From the NCBI RefSeq assembly GCF_037478135.1, contig NZ_JBBHDV010000007.1, positions 1 to 64,000 of the forward strand: a stretch of 64,000 nt of DNA, written 5' to 3'. The position numbers and the translations under genes were made by a program. The notes below the pieces were generated by a model. It saw only the letters and a program-made list of their open reading frames with translations, was not told where the DNA came from and did no database searches. Source of the stretch: Denitratimonas sp037478135 (GTDB lineage: Bacteria > Pseudomonadota > Gammaproteobacteria > Xanthomonadales > Xanthomonadaceae). Positions 1-9,890 of the stretch are shown here, piece by piece (within the stretch, counting starts at the first letter, position 1; each line of letters begins with the position of its first letter).

Positions 1-80
1 AAACGCCACCGCTTCCTCACCCCTTTCGAGGTATTCTTTCACCACTCACGCGTTGCACTTCGCGGTTGAATCCGCCGGGT

Positions 81-485
81 TTATTCGGTGATATCGCCAT
101 CCAGGTAATACCAGCGCCCATCCACACGCGCGAAGCGGCTGAGTTCACGCAGGCGTTGCGCAGGTTGGCCGCCGTGGCGGAAGCGGGCGGTGAAGCGCAC
201 GCGGGCATGGTCGGGGCTGTCGATATGGTGTTCGTGCACATCCAGGCCGAGCCAGCGCAGGCGGGCCGCGGGGTCGTCTTCCAGATCCAGCGTGGCCGGG
301 CGGGTGTCGGGATGCCAGGTGGCGAGCAGGTAATCCGGCAAGCGGCGGGCGTAGGCGCTGTAGCGCGAACGCATCAGCTGCGCGGCATCGGTCGCGCTCG
401 CAGCGCCGCTGTGCAGCGGCCCGCAGCATTGCGCATAGGCATGCTGCGGGTTGCACGGACACGGATCGGCCGGAGGTTTTTTCAT
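81..485 (-). CDS. YchJ-like SEC-C motif protein (UPF0225)
   Basis: A 134-residue protein of the YchJ/UPF0225 family. The N-terminus carries the SEC-C metal-binding pattern PCPCNP followed by CCGPLHSG, and the middle has the family-typical LMRSRYSAYA segment. SEC-C motifs bind zinc; the cellular role of YchJ proteins is not established. The longer open frame reaching 596 is not used because its upstream part overlaps the cytochrome gene in another frame. The ATG at 485 gives the conserved MKKP start four bases after the cytochrome stop at 490, so the two are probably co-transcribed. Family assignment is secure; function is unknown. Confidence 0.85.
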   Translation of the reverse strand: MKKPPADPCPCNPQHAYAQCCGPLHSGAASATDAAQLMRSRYSAYARRLPDYLLATWHPDTRPATLDLEDDPAARLRWLGLDVHEHHIDSPDHARVRFTARFRHGGQPAQRLRELSRFARVDGRWYYLDGDITE

Positions 486-489
486 GCGT

Positions 490-1812
490 TCAATCCAGCG
501 GCAGTGAACGCACCGCGCGCAGCTGCGAATGTGTGATCGCGCTGGCGTCGTTGCCCCAGCTGCCGCGCACATGGTTGAGCAGGGCGACGAGGTCATCTTC
601 GCCGAGCTGATCGATGAGGGGCGGCATCGTGTGCGGGGCGGGGTTGCCGGCGGTCACCGGTGCGGCGGCACCGAACAGCGTGACGCGGATCAGGTTGACC
701 GGATCGGCGGCCATCACGCTCGGGTTGCCGGCCAGCGGCGGATAGATGCCGTCGCGGCCACGGCCGTCATCACCGTGGCAATCGGCGCAGTGGCGCTGGT
801 ACAGCGCGGTAACCGGGCCGCCGGCGAGCGAACGCGCACGCACGACCGGGCCCAGGCGCAGGGCATCGCGCTGCGAGGGCACGATACGCGGTGGCGGCAG
901 GCTGGTGATGTAGGTCGCGATCGCCTCCGCATCACCGGAGCTGAGATGTTGCAGGCTGGAATAGATCACTTCGGCCATCGGGCCGTAGGCCCCGCCATGG
1001 CTGGCGGTACCGGTGCGCAGATAGGTCGCCAGGGAGTCGATGTCCCAGCGCGCCAGCGCCTGGCTGTTGAGTGCCGGCGCATACCAGCCCTGCCCCGGAA
1101 TCCGGCTGCCGGACAGATGCGTTTCACGCGAGAGCGAGCCGTAGGCGGCACGTTCGCCGTGACACATATCGCAGTGGCCCAGGCCTTCTACCAGATAGCG
1201 CCCGCGATTCCAGGCCTCGCCCTGCCCCGGCACCTCGCGCAGCGGTTGCGGGCGGTGGAACAGCATGCGCCAGGCCAGCAGGGCGCTACGCCACGAGGCC
1301 GGTGAGGTCAGGGTGTTGGGCGGCGGCGTGCTGGCCACTGCCGGCTGCTGTTTGAGCCAGGCGAAGATTGCGTCGACATCGGCGATTTCCAGATGCTGGA
1401 AGTTCTGGAACGGGAACGCCGGATACAGCAGGCCGTTCGGCCCCACGCCGTGCTTCATCGCGTGGCGGAACTGGGCCGTGGTCCAGCGCCCGATGCCGGT
1501 TTCCATATCCGGCGTGATGTTGCTCGAATACAGCACGCCGAATTCCGTCGGGAAGGCGCGGCCGCCGGCCAGCGGTTCGCTGCTGCGGGTGCTGTGGCAG
1601 GTGACGCAGTTGCCGAGCGTGGCCAGGTATTCCCCGCGCGCCACGGTGGCGGCATCGGTTGCAAGCGGCTGGCTTTCCACACCCTTGGGCACGCGCAGCG
1701 CCTCGAAACCACCCTGCGCGCCGATCAGCACACCGCCGACCGCCAGCAACAAGGCAAGCAGCGGAAAGCCCAGGATCAGCACCCACCAGCCACGACGTGG
1801 TGCGACGCTCAT
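490..1812 (-). CDS. membrane-anchored tri-heme cytochrome c
   Basis: A 440-residue c-type cytochrome with one N-terminal membrane segment (about residues 9-31, acting as an uncleaved anchor) and three heme sites: CVTCH (69-73), CDMCH (214-218) and CADCH (342-346). This layout matches the cytochrome subunits that take electrons from periplasmic alcohol, gluconate or molybdo-hydroxylase dehydrogenases and pass them to the respiratory chain. No dehydrogenase gene lies beside it in this window, so its electron donor is unknown. The ATG at 1812 overlaps the end of the upstream diheme cytochrome by 4 nt, which indicates translational coupling. The open frame extending further upstream is a shadow. 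Confidence 0.85.
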   Translation of the reverse strand: MSVAPRRGWWVLILGFPLLALLLAVGGVLIGAQGGFEALRVPKGVESQPLATDAATVARGEYLATLGNCVTCHSTRSSEPLAGGRAFPTEFGVLYSSNITPDMETGIGRWTTAQFRHAMKHGVGPNGLLYPAFPFQNFQHLEIADVDAIFAWLKQQPAVASTPPPNTLTSPASWRSALLAWRMLFHRPQPLREVPGQGEAWNRGRYLVEGLGHCDMCHGERAAYGSLSRETHLSGSRIPGQGWYAPALNSQALARWDIDSLATYLRTGTASHGGAYGPMAEVIYSSLQHLSSGDAEAIATYITSLPPPRIVPSQRDALRLGPVVRARSLAGGPVTALYQRHCADCHGDDGRGRDGIYPPLAGNPSVMAADPVNLIRVTLFGAAAPVTAGNPAPHTMPPLIDQLGEDDLVALLNHVRGSWGNDASAITHSQLRAVRSLPLD

Positions 1813-2543
1813 GGTGTTACTCCCGTCTGCGGATCGAAGTGTCCGGTGCCACCGCAGGCCAGCGGCAGTGGCCAGCTTTCCGCAGGTGCCGGGCGGTCTT
1901 CGGCCGCCACCGGCAGGCCCGAGAGATAGGTCGATACCAGGCGGATGTCGCCATCGCGCAGATGCCCGACCACCTCGGCCATGCAATCCGGCGCCAGCGA
2001 GTGGCGCGCGCCGGTGAGCCAGCCGCCCAGCTGCGCGATCAGGTAATCGGTGGGCAGTCCGGCCAGCGCCGGGATGCCGGGTTCCATGCCGGCCAGGGTC
2101 GGGCCGTGGCAGGCAGCGCAAGCCGGCTGGCCACTGGCCGGATCACCGTCATGTACCAGCTGCCGGGCGCGTGCCAGCGCCTGGCCCTGCAACGGCGCGC
2201 TGGCGGCATGGGTGGGCGGCACCAGTTCCTGTTCGGCATAGAACACGGCGATGCGCGCCAGCCAGGCGTCATCCCAGTTGCGCATCAGATAGACCATCTG
2301 CGGGTAATGCCGGCGGCCGTCGCGGAAACCCTGCATCTGCGCGAACAGGTAACCGGCCGGCTTGGCCGCCAGGTGCGGGTAGTACTCGGCGCCGGGCGCG
2401 CCTTCGCCGCGTTCGCCATGGCAGGCGGCACAGGCGGCCAGGCGCTGGATCATGCCGGCATCGTCGATGCTGTCAGAGGCGGCGGCGGCCAGCGGCACGC
2501 ACGCGAACAGCAGTGCGATCAGAAGGGAAATGGGGGTTTTCAT
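1809..2543 (-). CDS. periplasmic diheme cytochrome c (cytochrome c4-like)
   Basis: A 244-residue protein with a cleavable signal peptide (hydrophobic core about residues 4-21, ending AAAA) and two heme-binding motifs, CAACH at 38-42 and CAACH at 142-146. The two-domain layout resembles cytochrome c4 / c553 electron carriers. It overlaps the tri-heme cytochrome by 4 nt, so the two proteins probably work as a relay in the periplasm. It lies 111 bp after pcaD on the same strand and could be read through from the cat-pca operon, but no biochemical link to aromatic degradation is visible. Confidence 0.85.
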   Translation of the reverse strand: MKTPISLLIALLFACVPLAAAASDSIDDAGMIQRLAACAACHGERGEGAPGAEYYPHLAAKPAGYLFAQMQGFRDGRRHYPQMVYLMRNWDDAWLARIAVFYAEQELVPPTHAASAPLQGQALARARQLVHDGDPASGQPACAACHGPTLAGMEPGIPALAGLPTDYLIAQLGGWLTGARHSLAPDCMAEVVGHLRDGDIRLVSTYLSGLPVAAEDRPAPAESWPLPLACGGTGHFDPQTGVTP

Positions 2544-2654
2544 CGCGCATCAGGATACTGCCGAACGCCTCGAACCGGCAGCTTGCGCGATGCCGTGCAA
2601 TGGCATGCGGAATGCGCACCAAGCCTGTCGCAGCGCCGGCCTGCAGCGGTGCGC

Positions 2655-3428
2655 TCAGCGCAGGAAATCCAGCAGCTTCACATTGAAAGCTTCGGCCGAT
2701 TCGATGTTGACGATATGCCGGCCCGGCAGCGCAACGTGGTGGCCTTCGGTGACGGCATCGGCGATGGCCTGCAGATCGGCCGGGGTGCAGACCGGGTCGT
2801 CATCACCGGAAATGGCCAGCAGCGGATTGGCGATGCGTGCCAGATCGGCGCGCAGATCGGCAGCGGCAAGTGCGGCGCAGCAGCCGTTGTAGCCTTCCGG
2901 CGATACCTCGGCAAAACGCGCCAGCACGGCCTGCACTGCATCCGGTTCGCGCGCGATGAAGTCCGGCGTGAACCAGCGATCAGCGGTGGCCGGCACCAGC
3001 GCGGCCAGGCCGTCGCGTTCGACCTGCGCGATGCGCGCCTGCCAGCCTTCGGCGCTGCCGATCTTCGCGGCGCTGGCGCAGATCACCAGCTTGTCGAAAC
3101 GTGCGCCGGCGTGGATGCCGAGCCACTGTCCGACCAGACCACCGATCGACAGGCCGCAGAAGTGCGCGCGCTCGATCTTCAGCGCATCCATCAGGGCCAG
3201 CACATCGCCGCCCAGATCGGCCAGCGAATAGGGCGGCGGCGGCGTGCCGGAGCGGCCGTGTCCGCGGCGGTCGTAGCGCAGCACGCGGAACTGCGTCGAC
3301 AGCGCCTGCGCCTGTGCATCCCACATCGACAGATCGGTGCCGAGCGAATTGCACAGCAGCAGCCACGGGCCATTTTCGCCGTCGATGCGGTAGTGCAGCG
3401 AGTGAGTCGGGAGTTCAAGCATGGTCAT
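2655..3428 (-). CDS. pcaD: 3-oxoadipate enol-lactonase
   Basis: An alpha/beta-hydrolase of 257 residues that hydrolyses beta-ketoadipate enol-lactone, the product of CatC, to beta-ketoadipate. The nucleophile elbow GLSIGG puts the catalytic serine at residue 94. The conserved RYDRRGHGRS block is at 51-60 and a catalytic-histidine region (GRHIVNIESAEAFN) is near the C-terminus. Length and motifs fit PcaD. It starts 3 bp after the pcaF stop; a second ATG at 3422 is also possible. It is the last gene of the pathway in the operon. Confidence 0.93.
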   Translation of the reverse strand: MTMLELPTHSLHYRIDGENGPWLLLCNSLGTDLSMWDAQAQALSTQFRVLRYDRRGHGRSGTPPPPYSLADLGGDVLALMDALKIERAHFCGLSIGGLVGQWLGIHAGARFDKLVICASAAKIGSAEGWQARIAQVERDGLAALVPATADRWFTPDFIAREPDAVQAVLARFAEVSPEGYNGCCAALAAADLRADLARIANPLLAISGDDDPVCTPADLQAIADAVTEGHHVALPGRHIVNIESAEAFNVKLLDFLR

Positions 3429-3431
3429 GGT

Positions 3432-4637
<1,206 letters not shown>

Positions 4638-4648
4638 GTCGTGCTCCT

Positions 4649-5287
4649 TCAGGCCATGTCCAGCGCCAGGCCGGTGAGGCGGCGCAGATCATCGAGGGAA
4701 ACACCATCCACCAGCTCGATCACGCGCGCGCCCTCGGGGCCGAGCGCGATCACGCCGTGGTCGGTGTAAAGACGCGAGACGCAATGCAGGCCGGTCAGCG
4801 GATAACTGCATTCGGCCACGAGCTTGCTTTCACCCTGCTTGGTCAGCAGATCCATCATCACGAACACCTGCTTGGCGCCGATTGCCAGATCCATCGCGCC
4901 ACCGACAGCGGGAATCGCACCCGGTGCGCCGGTGCTCCAGTTCGCCAGATCGCCATGCACCGAGACCTGGAAGGCGCCCAGCACGCAGATATCCAGATGC
5001 CCGCCACGCATCATCGCGAACGAGTCGGCGTGATGGAAAAACGCGCCGCCGGTGCGCAGCGTGACCGGCTGCTTGCCGGCATTGATCAGGTCCGGATCCT
5101 CCTCCCCGGCAGCGGGCGCCGGGCCCATGCCGAGCAGGCCGTTCTCGCTCTGCAGGAAGATTTCCTTTTCCGCCGGCAGGTAGTTGGCCACCATCGTCGG
5201 CAGGCCGATGCCCAGGTTCACGTAGGCGCCTTCGGGAATATCGCGCGCCACGCGCTGGGCGATCTGTTCGCGGCTCAGTCTGCTCAT
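4649..5287 (-). CDS. pcaJ: 3-oxoadipate CoA-transferase subunit B
   Basis: A 212-residue beta subunit of a family I CoA-transferase. It carries the SENGLLGMGP block with the catalytic glutamate and the GGHLDICVLGAFQV segment typical of PcaJ/ScoB. With PcaI it moves CoA from succinyl-CoA to beta-ketoadipate. Its ATG overlaps the pcaI stop by 4 nt, so the two subunits are translationally coupled. It could in principle be an acetoacetate transferase (AtoA/ScoB), but the flanking pcaF and pcaD favour the ketoadipate enzyme. Confidence 0.93.
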   Translation of the reverse strand: MSRLSREQIAQRVARDIPEGAYVNLGIGLPTMVANYLPAEKEIFLQSENGLLGMGPAPAAGEEDPDLINAGKQPVTLRTGGAFFHHADSFAMMRGGHLDICVLGAFQVSVHGDLANWSTGAPGAIPAVGGAMDLAIGAKQVFVMMDLLTKQGESKLVAECSYPLTGLHCVSRLYTDHGVIALGPEGARVIELVDGVSLDDLRRLTGLALDMA

Positions 5288-5955
5288 GCCTTGTCTCCTG
5301 CTGCGACGACGCGCTGCACGAAAATGCCCGGCGTGATGATGTGTTCCGGATCCAGCGCGCCCAGTTCCACCACCTGCGCCACCTGCGCGATCGTGGTGCG
5401 TGCCGCCATCGCCATCAGCGGGCCGAAGTTGCGCGCGGTCTTGCGGTAAACGAGGTTGCCCCAGCGGTCGCCGTGATGGGCCTTGATCAGCGCGAAATCG
5501 GCGTGGATTGGGTATTCGAGCACATGGTCGCGACCATTGATCTGGCGGGTTTCCTTGCCGGCGGCCAGCTCGGTGCCGTAGCCGGTGGGCGTGAAGATCG
5601 CGCCCAGACCCTGGCCGGCGGCCTGGATGCGGGCGGCCAGATTGCCTTGCGGCACCAGTTCCAGCTCGATCTCGCCGGCGTGATAGGCGGCATCGAAATG
5701 ATGCGAATCCAGCTGCCGCGGGAACGAACAGATCACCTTTTTCACCCGCTTGTTGGCGATCAGCGCAGCCAGGCCGGTATCGCCGTTGCCGGCATTGTTG
5801 TTGACGATGGTCAGCCCGCGCGCACCGTGCTCGATCAGCGCATCGATCAGCTCGTCGGGCATGCCGGCGGTGCCGAAGCCTCCGATCATCACGGTGGCGC
5901 CATCAGGAATGTCGGCCACCGCGCTGTGCAGGGTCCAGGTCGATTTGTCGATCAT
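5284..5955 (-). CDS. pcaI: 3-oxoadipate CoA-transferase subunit A
   Basis: The 223-residue alpha subunit, partner of PcaJ. It has the N-terminal MIGGFGTAGMPDELI glycine motif and the NNAGNGD block of family I CoA-transferase alpha chains. The ATG at 5955 (MIDKSTW) was chosen because homologs begin here and a GGAGG-type sequence precedes it; the open frame further upstream has no family similarity. The gap to catA is 93 bp. Substrate assignment rests on the cat-pca neighbourhood. Confidence 0.93.
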   Translation of the reverse strand: MIDKSTWTLHSAVADIPDGATVMIGGFGTAGMPDELIDALIEHGARGLTIVNNNAGNGDTGLAALIANKRVKKVICSFPRQLDSHHFDAAYHAGEIELELVPQGNLAARIQAAGQGLGAIFTPTGYGTELAAGKETRQINGRDHVLEYPIHADFALIKAHHGDRWGNLVYRKTARNFGPLMAMAARTTIAQVAQVVELGALDPEHIITPGIFVQRVVAAGDKA

Positions 5956-6048
5956 GATGCAGCCTCCTGCGGGGAGATGTCCGCCTCGCCGGCGGCAGGT
6001 GGAATGGCGGCGCGGCGGTACGGTCAACCCGCACCGCCACGCCGGGAC

Positions 6049-6984
6049 TCAGGCAGCGGCTTCAGCGCGCTGGCGCTGCACCACCTGGTTGTCGCGCCCC
6101 TGCACCAGATCGGTGAGGCGGATGTCGAACACGATTTCCTGGTAGGCATCACCCTTCAGGCCGAGCGCCTGGCCACCGCTCTTGGCGCTCACCGGCGGCA
6201 CCAGTCCTTCGCGCGTGGCGTAGGCGAAGTCGTCCCAGGTCAGCGGATCGCCTTCGATGTTGAACTGGGTGGTCAGCTTGCGATGAGCATCGCTGCTGAT
6301 GAAGAAATGCACGTGCGCCGGACGGTTGCCGTGGCGGTTGAGCACGTTCAGCAGCTGCTGGGTGGCGCCCTGCGGCGGGCAGCCGTAGCCGTTCGGCATC
6401 AGGGTGCGGAATTCGTAGCTGCCATCGGCAGCGGTCTTGACCGCACCGCGCAGGTTGAACGGCGTATGTTCGCAGGTCGGATCGAAGTGCGAGTAGAAGC
6501 CGTGCGAGTTGGCATGCCAGCACTCGACCACGGCACCGGCGACCGGCTTGCCGTCACCGCCGCTGACCACGCCCTTGATCACCAGCGGGGCGGCGTTGGC
6601 GTCGTCATCCAGATCGATCTTCGACAGGCTTTCGCGCACCGGCGCACCGGCCACGTAGAGCGGGCCTTCGATCGTGCGCGGGGTGCCGCCACTGATGCCC
6701 AGCGCCTCGTCCTCGGCATCCATGCGGATGTCCAGGTACTTTTCCAGGCCCAGACCTGCGGCCAGCAGTGCGGATTCGCCATCGCTGCCGAGCTTGTTGA
6801 CGTAGTTCACGCCGGCCCAGACCTCGTCGGCGCTCATGTCCAGATCATCGATCGCCTTGAATAGGTCCGACAGCAGCCGGTGCAGGATCTGCTTGACCCG
6901 CACATTGCCGCCTTCGCCTTCGATGTTGCTGGCGGCTTTCAGCAGGTCCTGGACTTCCTTGGTGTCAAATACCTTTACGCTCAT
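6049..6984 (-). CDS. catA: catechol 1,2-dioxygenase
   Basis: A 311-residue intradiol ring-cleavage dioxygenase that converts catechol to cis,cis-muconate with a non-heme Fe(III). The N-terminal helical dimerisation/lipid-binding region (about 1-100) is present. The catalytic domain contains the intradiol signature around PLVIKGVVSGGDGKPVAGA, the iron-ligand region GFYSHFDP and GYGCPPQG, and the two-histidine stretch RPAHVHFF. The ATG at 6984 follows a GGGAGAAATAG ribosome site; the in-frame upstream extension to 7047 lacks family similarity. It is encoded after catB and catC, so the genes are not in reaction order. Confidence 0.95.
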   Translation of the reverse strand: MSVKVFDTKEVQDLLKAASNIEGEGGNVRVKQILHRLLSDLFKAIDDLDMSADEVWAGVNYVNKLGSDGESALLAAGLGLEKYLDIRMDAEDEALGISGGTPRTIEGPLYVAGAPVRESLSKIDLDDDANAAPLVIKGVVSGGDGKPVAGAVVECWHANSHGFYSHFDPTCEHTPFNLRGAVKTAADGSYEFRTLMPNGYGCPPQGATQQLLNVLNRHGNRPAHVHFFISSDAHRKLTTQFNIEGDPLTWDDFAYATREGLVPPVSAKSGGQALGLKGDAYQEIVFDIRLTDLVQGRDNQVVQRQRAEAAA

Positions 6985-7059
6985 TTCTATTTCTCCCTGG
7001 GGTGCTTGTCTGGCTGCCGGGGCTCCGGGTTTGCGGGCGTGCGGCATGCGGCGGAACGG

Positions 7060-7350
7060 TCAGCGGTCGTCCTCGTGGATCGAGGAAGGATGGCGGCACA
7101 GCGGGGTGACTTCGATGTGCATGTAGGGGAACAACGGCAGGCCGGTCAGCAGGTCGTGCAGCTCCTGGTTGTCGGCCACATCGAAGATGCTGTAGTTGGC
7201 GTATTCGCCGGCGATGCGCCAGATGTGGCGCCATTTGCCGGCACGTTGCAGCTCGTGCGAATAGGCTTTCTCGGTGGCCTTCAGGCGCTCGGCCTGGGCC
7301 GGGTCCATGTCGGACGGCAGGTGCACGTCCATGCGTACGTGAAAGAGCAT
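7060..7350 (-). CDS. catC: muconolactone delta-isomerase
   Basis: A 96-residue protein, the usual length of CatC. It begins MLFHVRMDVHLP and contains the conserved EKAYSHELQRAGKWRHIWRI core and the NYSIFDV strand. It isomerises muconolactone to 3-oxoadipate enol-lactone, the substrate of PcaD, and forms a cytoplasmic homodecamer in characterised relatives. The ATG at 7350 is 4 bp after the catB stop, so the two are tightly coupled. Confidence 0.94.
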   Translation of the reverse strand: MLFHVRMDVHLPSDMDPAQAERLKATEKAYSHELQRAGKWRHIWRIAGEYANYSIFDVADNQELHDLLTGLPLFPYMHIEVTPLCRHPSSIHEDDR

Positions 7351-7354
7351 CGGT

Positions 7355-8542
7355 CTATTTCTCCGGGTGGGTGGCGGCCACCGACACGCTCTTGCGGGCA
7401 GCGTCGCGGCGGAAGAACTGGACGCGGTCCTCGTCCAGCGTGATGCCAAGGCCGGGAGCCGATGGCACGGTGAGTTGGAAATCGCTGTAATCCAGCGGCT
7501 GGGCCAGGATTTCCTCGGTGATCAGCAGCGGGCCGAACAGTTCGGTGCCCCACTGCAGCTGGGTGAAGGTGGCGAACACGTGCGCCGAAGCGATGGTGCC
7601 GACCGCGCCTTCCAGCATCGTGCCGCCGTACAGCTCGATGCCGGCGGCATCGGCGATCGCGGCCACGCGCAGCGCGTTGGACGGGCCGCCGGACTGTTCG
7701 ATCTTGACCGCGAACACATCAGCGCCGGCGTTCTTCGCGATCTCGAAGGCCGATTCGGGGCCGTGCAGTGATTCATCGGCCATCAGCGCGACCGGGAAGC
7801 GGCGCATCAGACGGCCCAGCGCGGCGGCACTGGCAACCGGCTGTTCAACCAGCTCGCAACCGGCATCGGCCAGCGCGGCCATGCCCCAGGCGGCTTCGGT
7901 TTCGCTCCACGCCATGTTGACGTCGACCCGCACCGCGCCGCGTTCACCCAGGGCGCGCTTGATCGCGGCCACGTGGGCGATGTCCTCGCGGATCGGACGC
8001 GCGCCGATCTTGAGCTTGAAGATGTTGTGGCGACGCACATCGAGCATGCGCTCGGCTTCGGCGATGTCCTTGGCGGTATCGCCCGAAGCCAGGGTCCAGG
8101 CCACCGGCAGGCGCTCGCGACGGCGCCCGCCCAGCAATTCGGACATCGGCAACCCGGCGCGCTGGCCCTGCGCATCCAGCAACGCGGTTTCGACCGCGCT
8201 CTTGGCGAAACGGTTTTCCTTGACCATCTTGCCCAGGCGCGTCATGACCGCCTGCACCCGGCTGGCGTCCTGGCCGCGCAGCACCGGCGCGAAATAGGTG
8301 TCGATCGCCAGCTTCATGCCTTCCGGGCTTTCGCCGCCGTAGGCCAGGCCGCCGATGGTGGTGCCCTCGCCGACACCGACGATGCCGTCAGAGCAATGCA
8401 CCCGTACCAGCATCAGGGTCTGGCCGACCATCGTGGCCACCGACAGGCGGTGCGGGCGGATCGTGGGCAGATCCACGATCAGGGTTTCGATCCGCTCGAT
8501 CAGCGGCGCGGAGGAAGCGGGGGATGTCAGGACGGCGTTCAT
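7355..8542 (-). CDS. catB: muconate cycloisomerase
   Basis: A 395-residue enolase-superfamily enzyme that lactonises cis,cis-muconate to muconolactone with Mn2+. The catalytic KxK pair is K176/K178 in FKLKIG. The N-terminal capping domain, the VDVNMAW metal-ligand strand and the LMADESLHG segment are recognisable. It is the first gene of the minus-strand operon, reading away from catR. A GGAGG lies 16 nt before the ATG at 8542, an unusually long spacing, but no closer start codon exists. A chloromuconate cycloisomerase (TfdD/ClcB) is less likely next to catC and catA. Confidence 0.94.
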   Translation of the reverse strand: MNAVLTSPASSAPLIERIETLIVDLPTIRPHRLSVATMVGQTLMLVRVHCSDGIVGVGEGTTIGGLAYGGESPEGMKLAIDTYFAPVLRGQDASRVQAVMTRLGKMVKENRFAKSAVETALLDAQGQRAGLPMSELLGGRRRERLPVAWTLASGDTAKDIAEAERMLDVRRHNIFKLKIGARPIREDIAHVAAIKRALGERGAVRVDVNMAWSETEAAWGMAALADAGCELVEQPVASAAALGRLMRRFPVALMADESLHGPESAFEIAKNAGADVFAVKIEQSGGPSNALRVAAIADAAGIELYGGTMLEGAVGTIASAHVFATFTQLQWGTELFGPLLITEEILAQPLDYSDFQLTVPSAPGLGITLDEDRVQFFRRDAARKSVSVAATHPEK

Positions 8543-8600
8543 GCTGCCGATTTATGCGCCTCCGATACGGGCACGTCCAAGACTATTTTTGTGTCATACG

Positions 8601-8615
8601 ATACCTTGAAGGTAT
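8601..8615. promoter_or_regulatory. CatR/BenM-type LysR operator (ATAC-N7-GTAT)
   Basis: A perfect 15-bp inverted repeat, ATACCTTGAAGGTAT, in the 149-bp divergent region between catB and catR. It fits the ATAC-N7-GTAT recognition pattern of the CatM/BenM group of LysR regulators, which respond to cis,cis-muconate. A possible catR promoter -35 (TTGACT, 8619-8624) starts three bases after the palindrome, with a weak -10 (GATGTT) 17 bp later. CatR binding here could therefore repress itself and activate catB. The palindrome is seen directly; its occupancy is inferred. Confidence 0.72.
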
Positions 8616-8691
8616 TCTTTGACTGTAACTACTTATAGTTCGATGTTATTGCAGCGCACAATTCCCGACTTGTATTGAAATGGAGGCAGCC

Positions 8692-9684
8692 ATGGATCTG
8701 CGCCAACTGCGCTACTTCGTCGCCGTGGCGCGCGAGCGCAACTTCACGCGCGCCGCCGCCGCGCTGCACATCGCGCAACCGCCGCTGAGCCGTCAGATTC
8801 AGCTGCTGGAGGAAGAACTCGGGGTGGAGCTGATTTCACGCCGCAGCCGCCCGCTGCGCCTGACCGAGGCCGGCCGACTGTTCCACGAACAGGCGTTGCA
8901 GATCCTGGGCCGCGTGGAACAAATGAAGATCGCCACACGCCGTGCCGGCAAGGGTCAGCGCAGCGTGCTGTCGATCGGATTCGTCGCATCCACGCTGTAC
9001 GGCGGCCTGCCGCTGCTGGTGCGCAAACTACGCCAGCACTCACCGGAACTGGACATCCAGCTGCTGGAAATGATGTCGCTGCAGCAGATCGAAGCACTCA
9101 AGACCGGCCGCATCGACATCGGCTTCGGACGCATCCGCAGCAGTGATCCGGCAGTTGAGCGCACCGTCTTGCGCGAGGAGTGCCTGCTGGTCGCGATCCC
9201 TCCGGACACGCCCTTGGCGGCCACCGATGCGCCGATTCCATTAGACCAGCTGGCCGGCACCACGCTGATCGTCTACCCGAAGGAACCGCGCCCCAGCTTC
9301 GCAGACCAGGTGTTGAACCTGCTGAATGAACACGACGTGCGCGTGGGCCAGATCCAGGAAGTACGCGAATTGCAGACCGCGCTGGGCCTGGTCGCCGCCG
9401 AGTCCGGCATCTGCATCATCCCCTACGCCGCCCGTCTGCTGCGCGCCGGCCTGCACTACCGCCTGATCGACCACGAACGCGCCACCTCGCCCATCATCCT
9501 GAGCCACCGCGTCAACGACCACTCGCAGCACATCGTGCTGATCAAACGCCTGCTGGGCGAACTCTACGCCGAACCCGCGCCCTGGCTGGACAACAGCGCC
9601 AACGGCTCGCCGGAACCTTCACCCCACCCGCAACACGACCTGGACACCGCGTTGAAACCGCATCAGCGCACGCGGAAAGCGTGA
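8692..9684 (+). CDS. catR: LysR-family regulator of catechol degradation
   Basis: A 330-residue LysR-type regulator with an N-terminal winged helix-turn-helix (residues 1-60, MDLRQLRYFVAVARERNFT and the SRQIQLLEEELG recognition region) and a C-terminal periplasmic-binding-like effector domain. It diverges from catB, the arrangement seen for CatR/CatM, whose inducer is cis,cis-muconate. The ATG at 8692 is set by a GGAGG at 8682-8686, five bases upstream. Residues after about 300 are low-complexity and proline-rich. BenM-like effector specificity (benzoate as well as muconate) cannot be judged from sequence alone. Confidence 0.85.
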   Translation: MDLRQLRYFVAVARERNFTRAAAALHIAQPPLSRQIQLLEEELGVELISRRSRPLRLTEAGRLFHEQALQILGRVEQMKIATRRAGKGQRSVLSIGFVASTLYGGLPLLVRKLRQHSPELDIQLLEMMSLQQIEALKTGRIDIGFGRIRSSDPAVERTVLREECLLVAIPPDTPLAATDAPIPLDQLAGTTLIVYPKEPRPSFADQVLNLLNEHDVRVGQIQEVRELQTALGLVAAESGICIIPYAARLLRAGLHYRLIDHERATSPIILSHRVNDHSQHIVLIKRLLGELYAEPAPWLDNSANGSPEPSPHPQHDLDTALKPHQRTRKA

Positions 9685-9691
9685 TTGCGAA

Positions 9692-9723
9692 TGGTGGGCC
9701 CAGCGCGATTCGACGCTGCAACC
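9692..9723 (-). repeat. degenerate copy of the tRNA-Ile2 3' end
   Basis: These 32 bases match the 3' end of the tRNA at 10532-10607 (acceptor arm with CCA and T-arm) in the same orientation. The first 13 bases are identical and 27 of 32 match overall. The T-stem no longer pairs properly, so this is not a working tRNA. The toxin-antitoxin pair lies between this copy and the intact tRNA, 840 bp apart. That pattern fits the far attachment site of a small element once integrated at the tRNA 3' end; a decayed tandem tRNA duplicate is the alternative. Confidence 0.55.
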
Positions 9724-9847
9724 CAAAAACCGTGAACCGGTATTGGAGTCCGCGCGCTGCTCAAACAGCGCCGAAGATCGCGGAGGGCGTCGGCACAGCC
9801 TTACGTCTGATAGTGGCAAAAACCTGACCCTGGCGGACGGAGTCATC

Positions 9848-9861
9848 GTGCTACATTGCAC
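9848..9861. promoter_or_regulatory. candidate toxin-antitoxin operator
   Basis: An inverted repeat GTGC-N6-GCAC overlaps a possible -10 (TACATT, 9852-9857), about 30 bp before the antitoxin start. Ribbon-helix-helix antitoxins usually bind such palindromes and repress their own operon together with the toxin. The repeat is short and its role is inferred from position only. Confidence 0.35.
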
Positions 9862-9890
9862 GATACGTGTAACACATGGAGGAGATGCCC

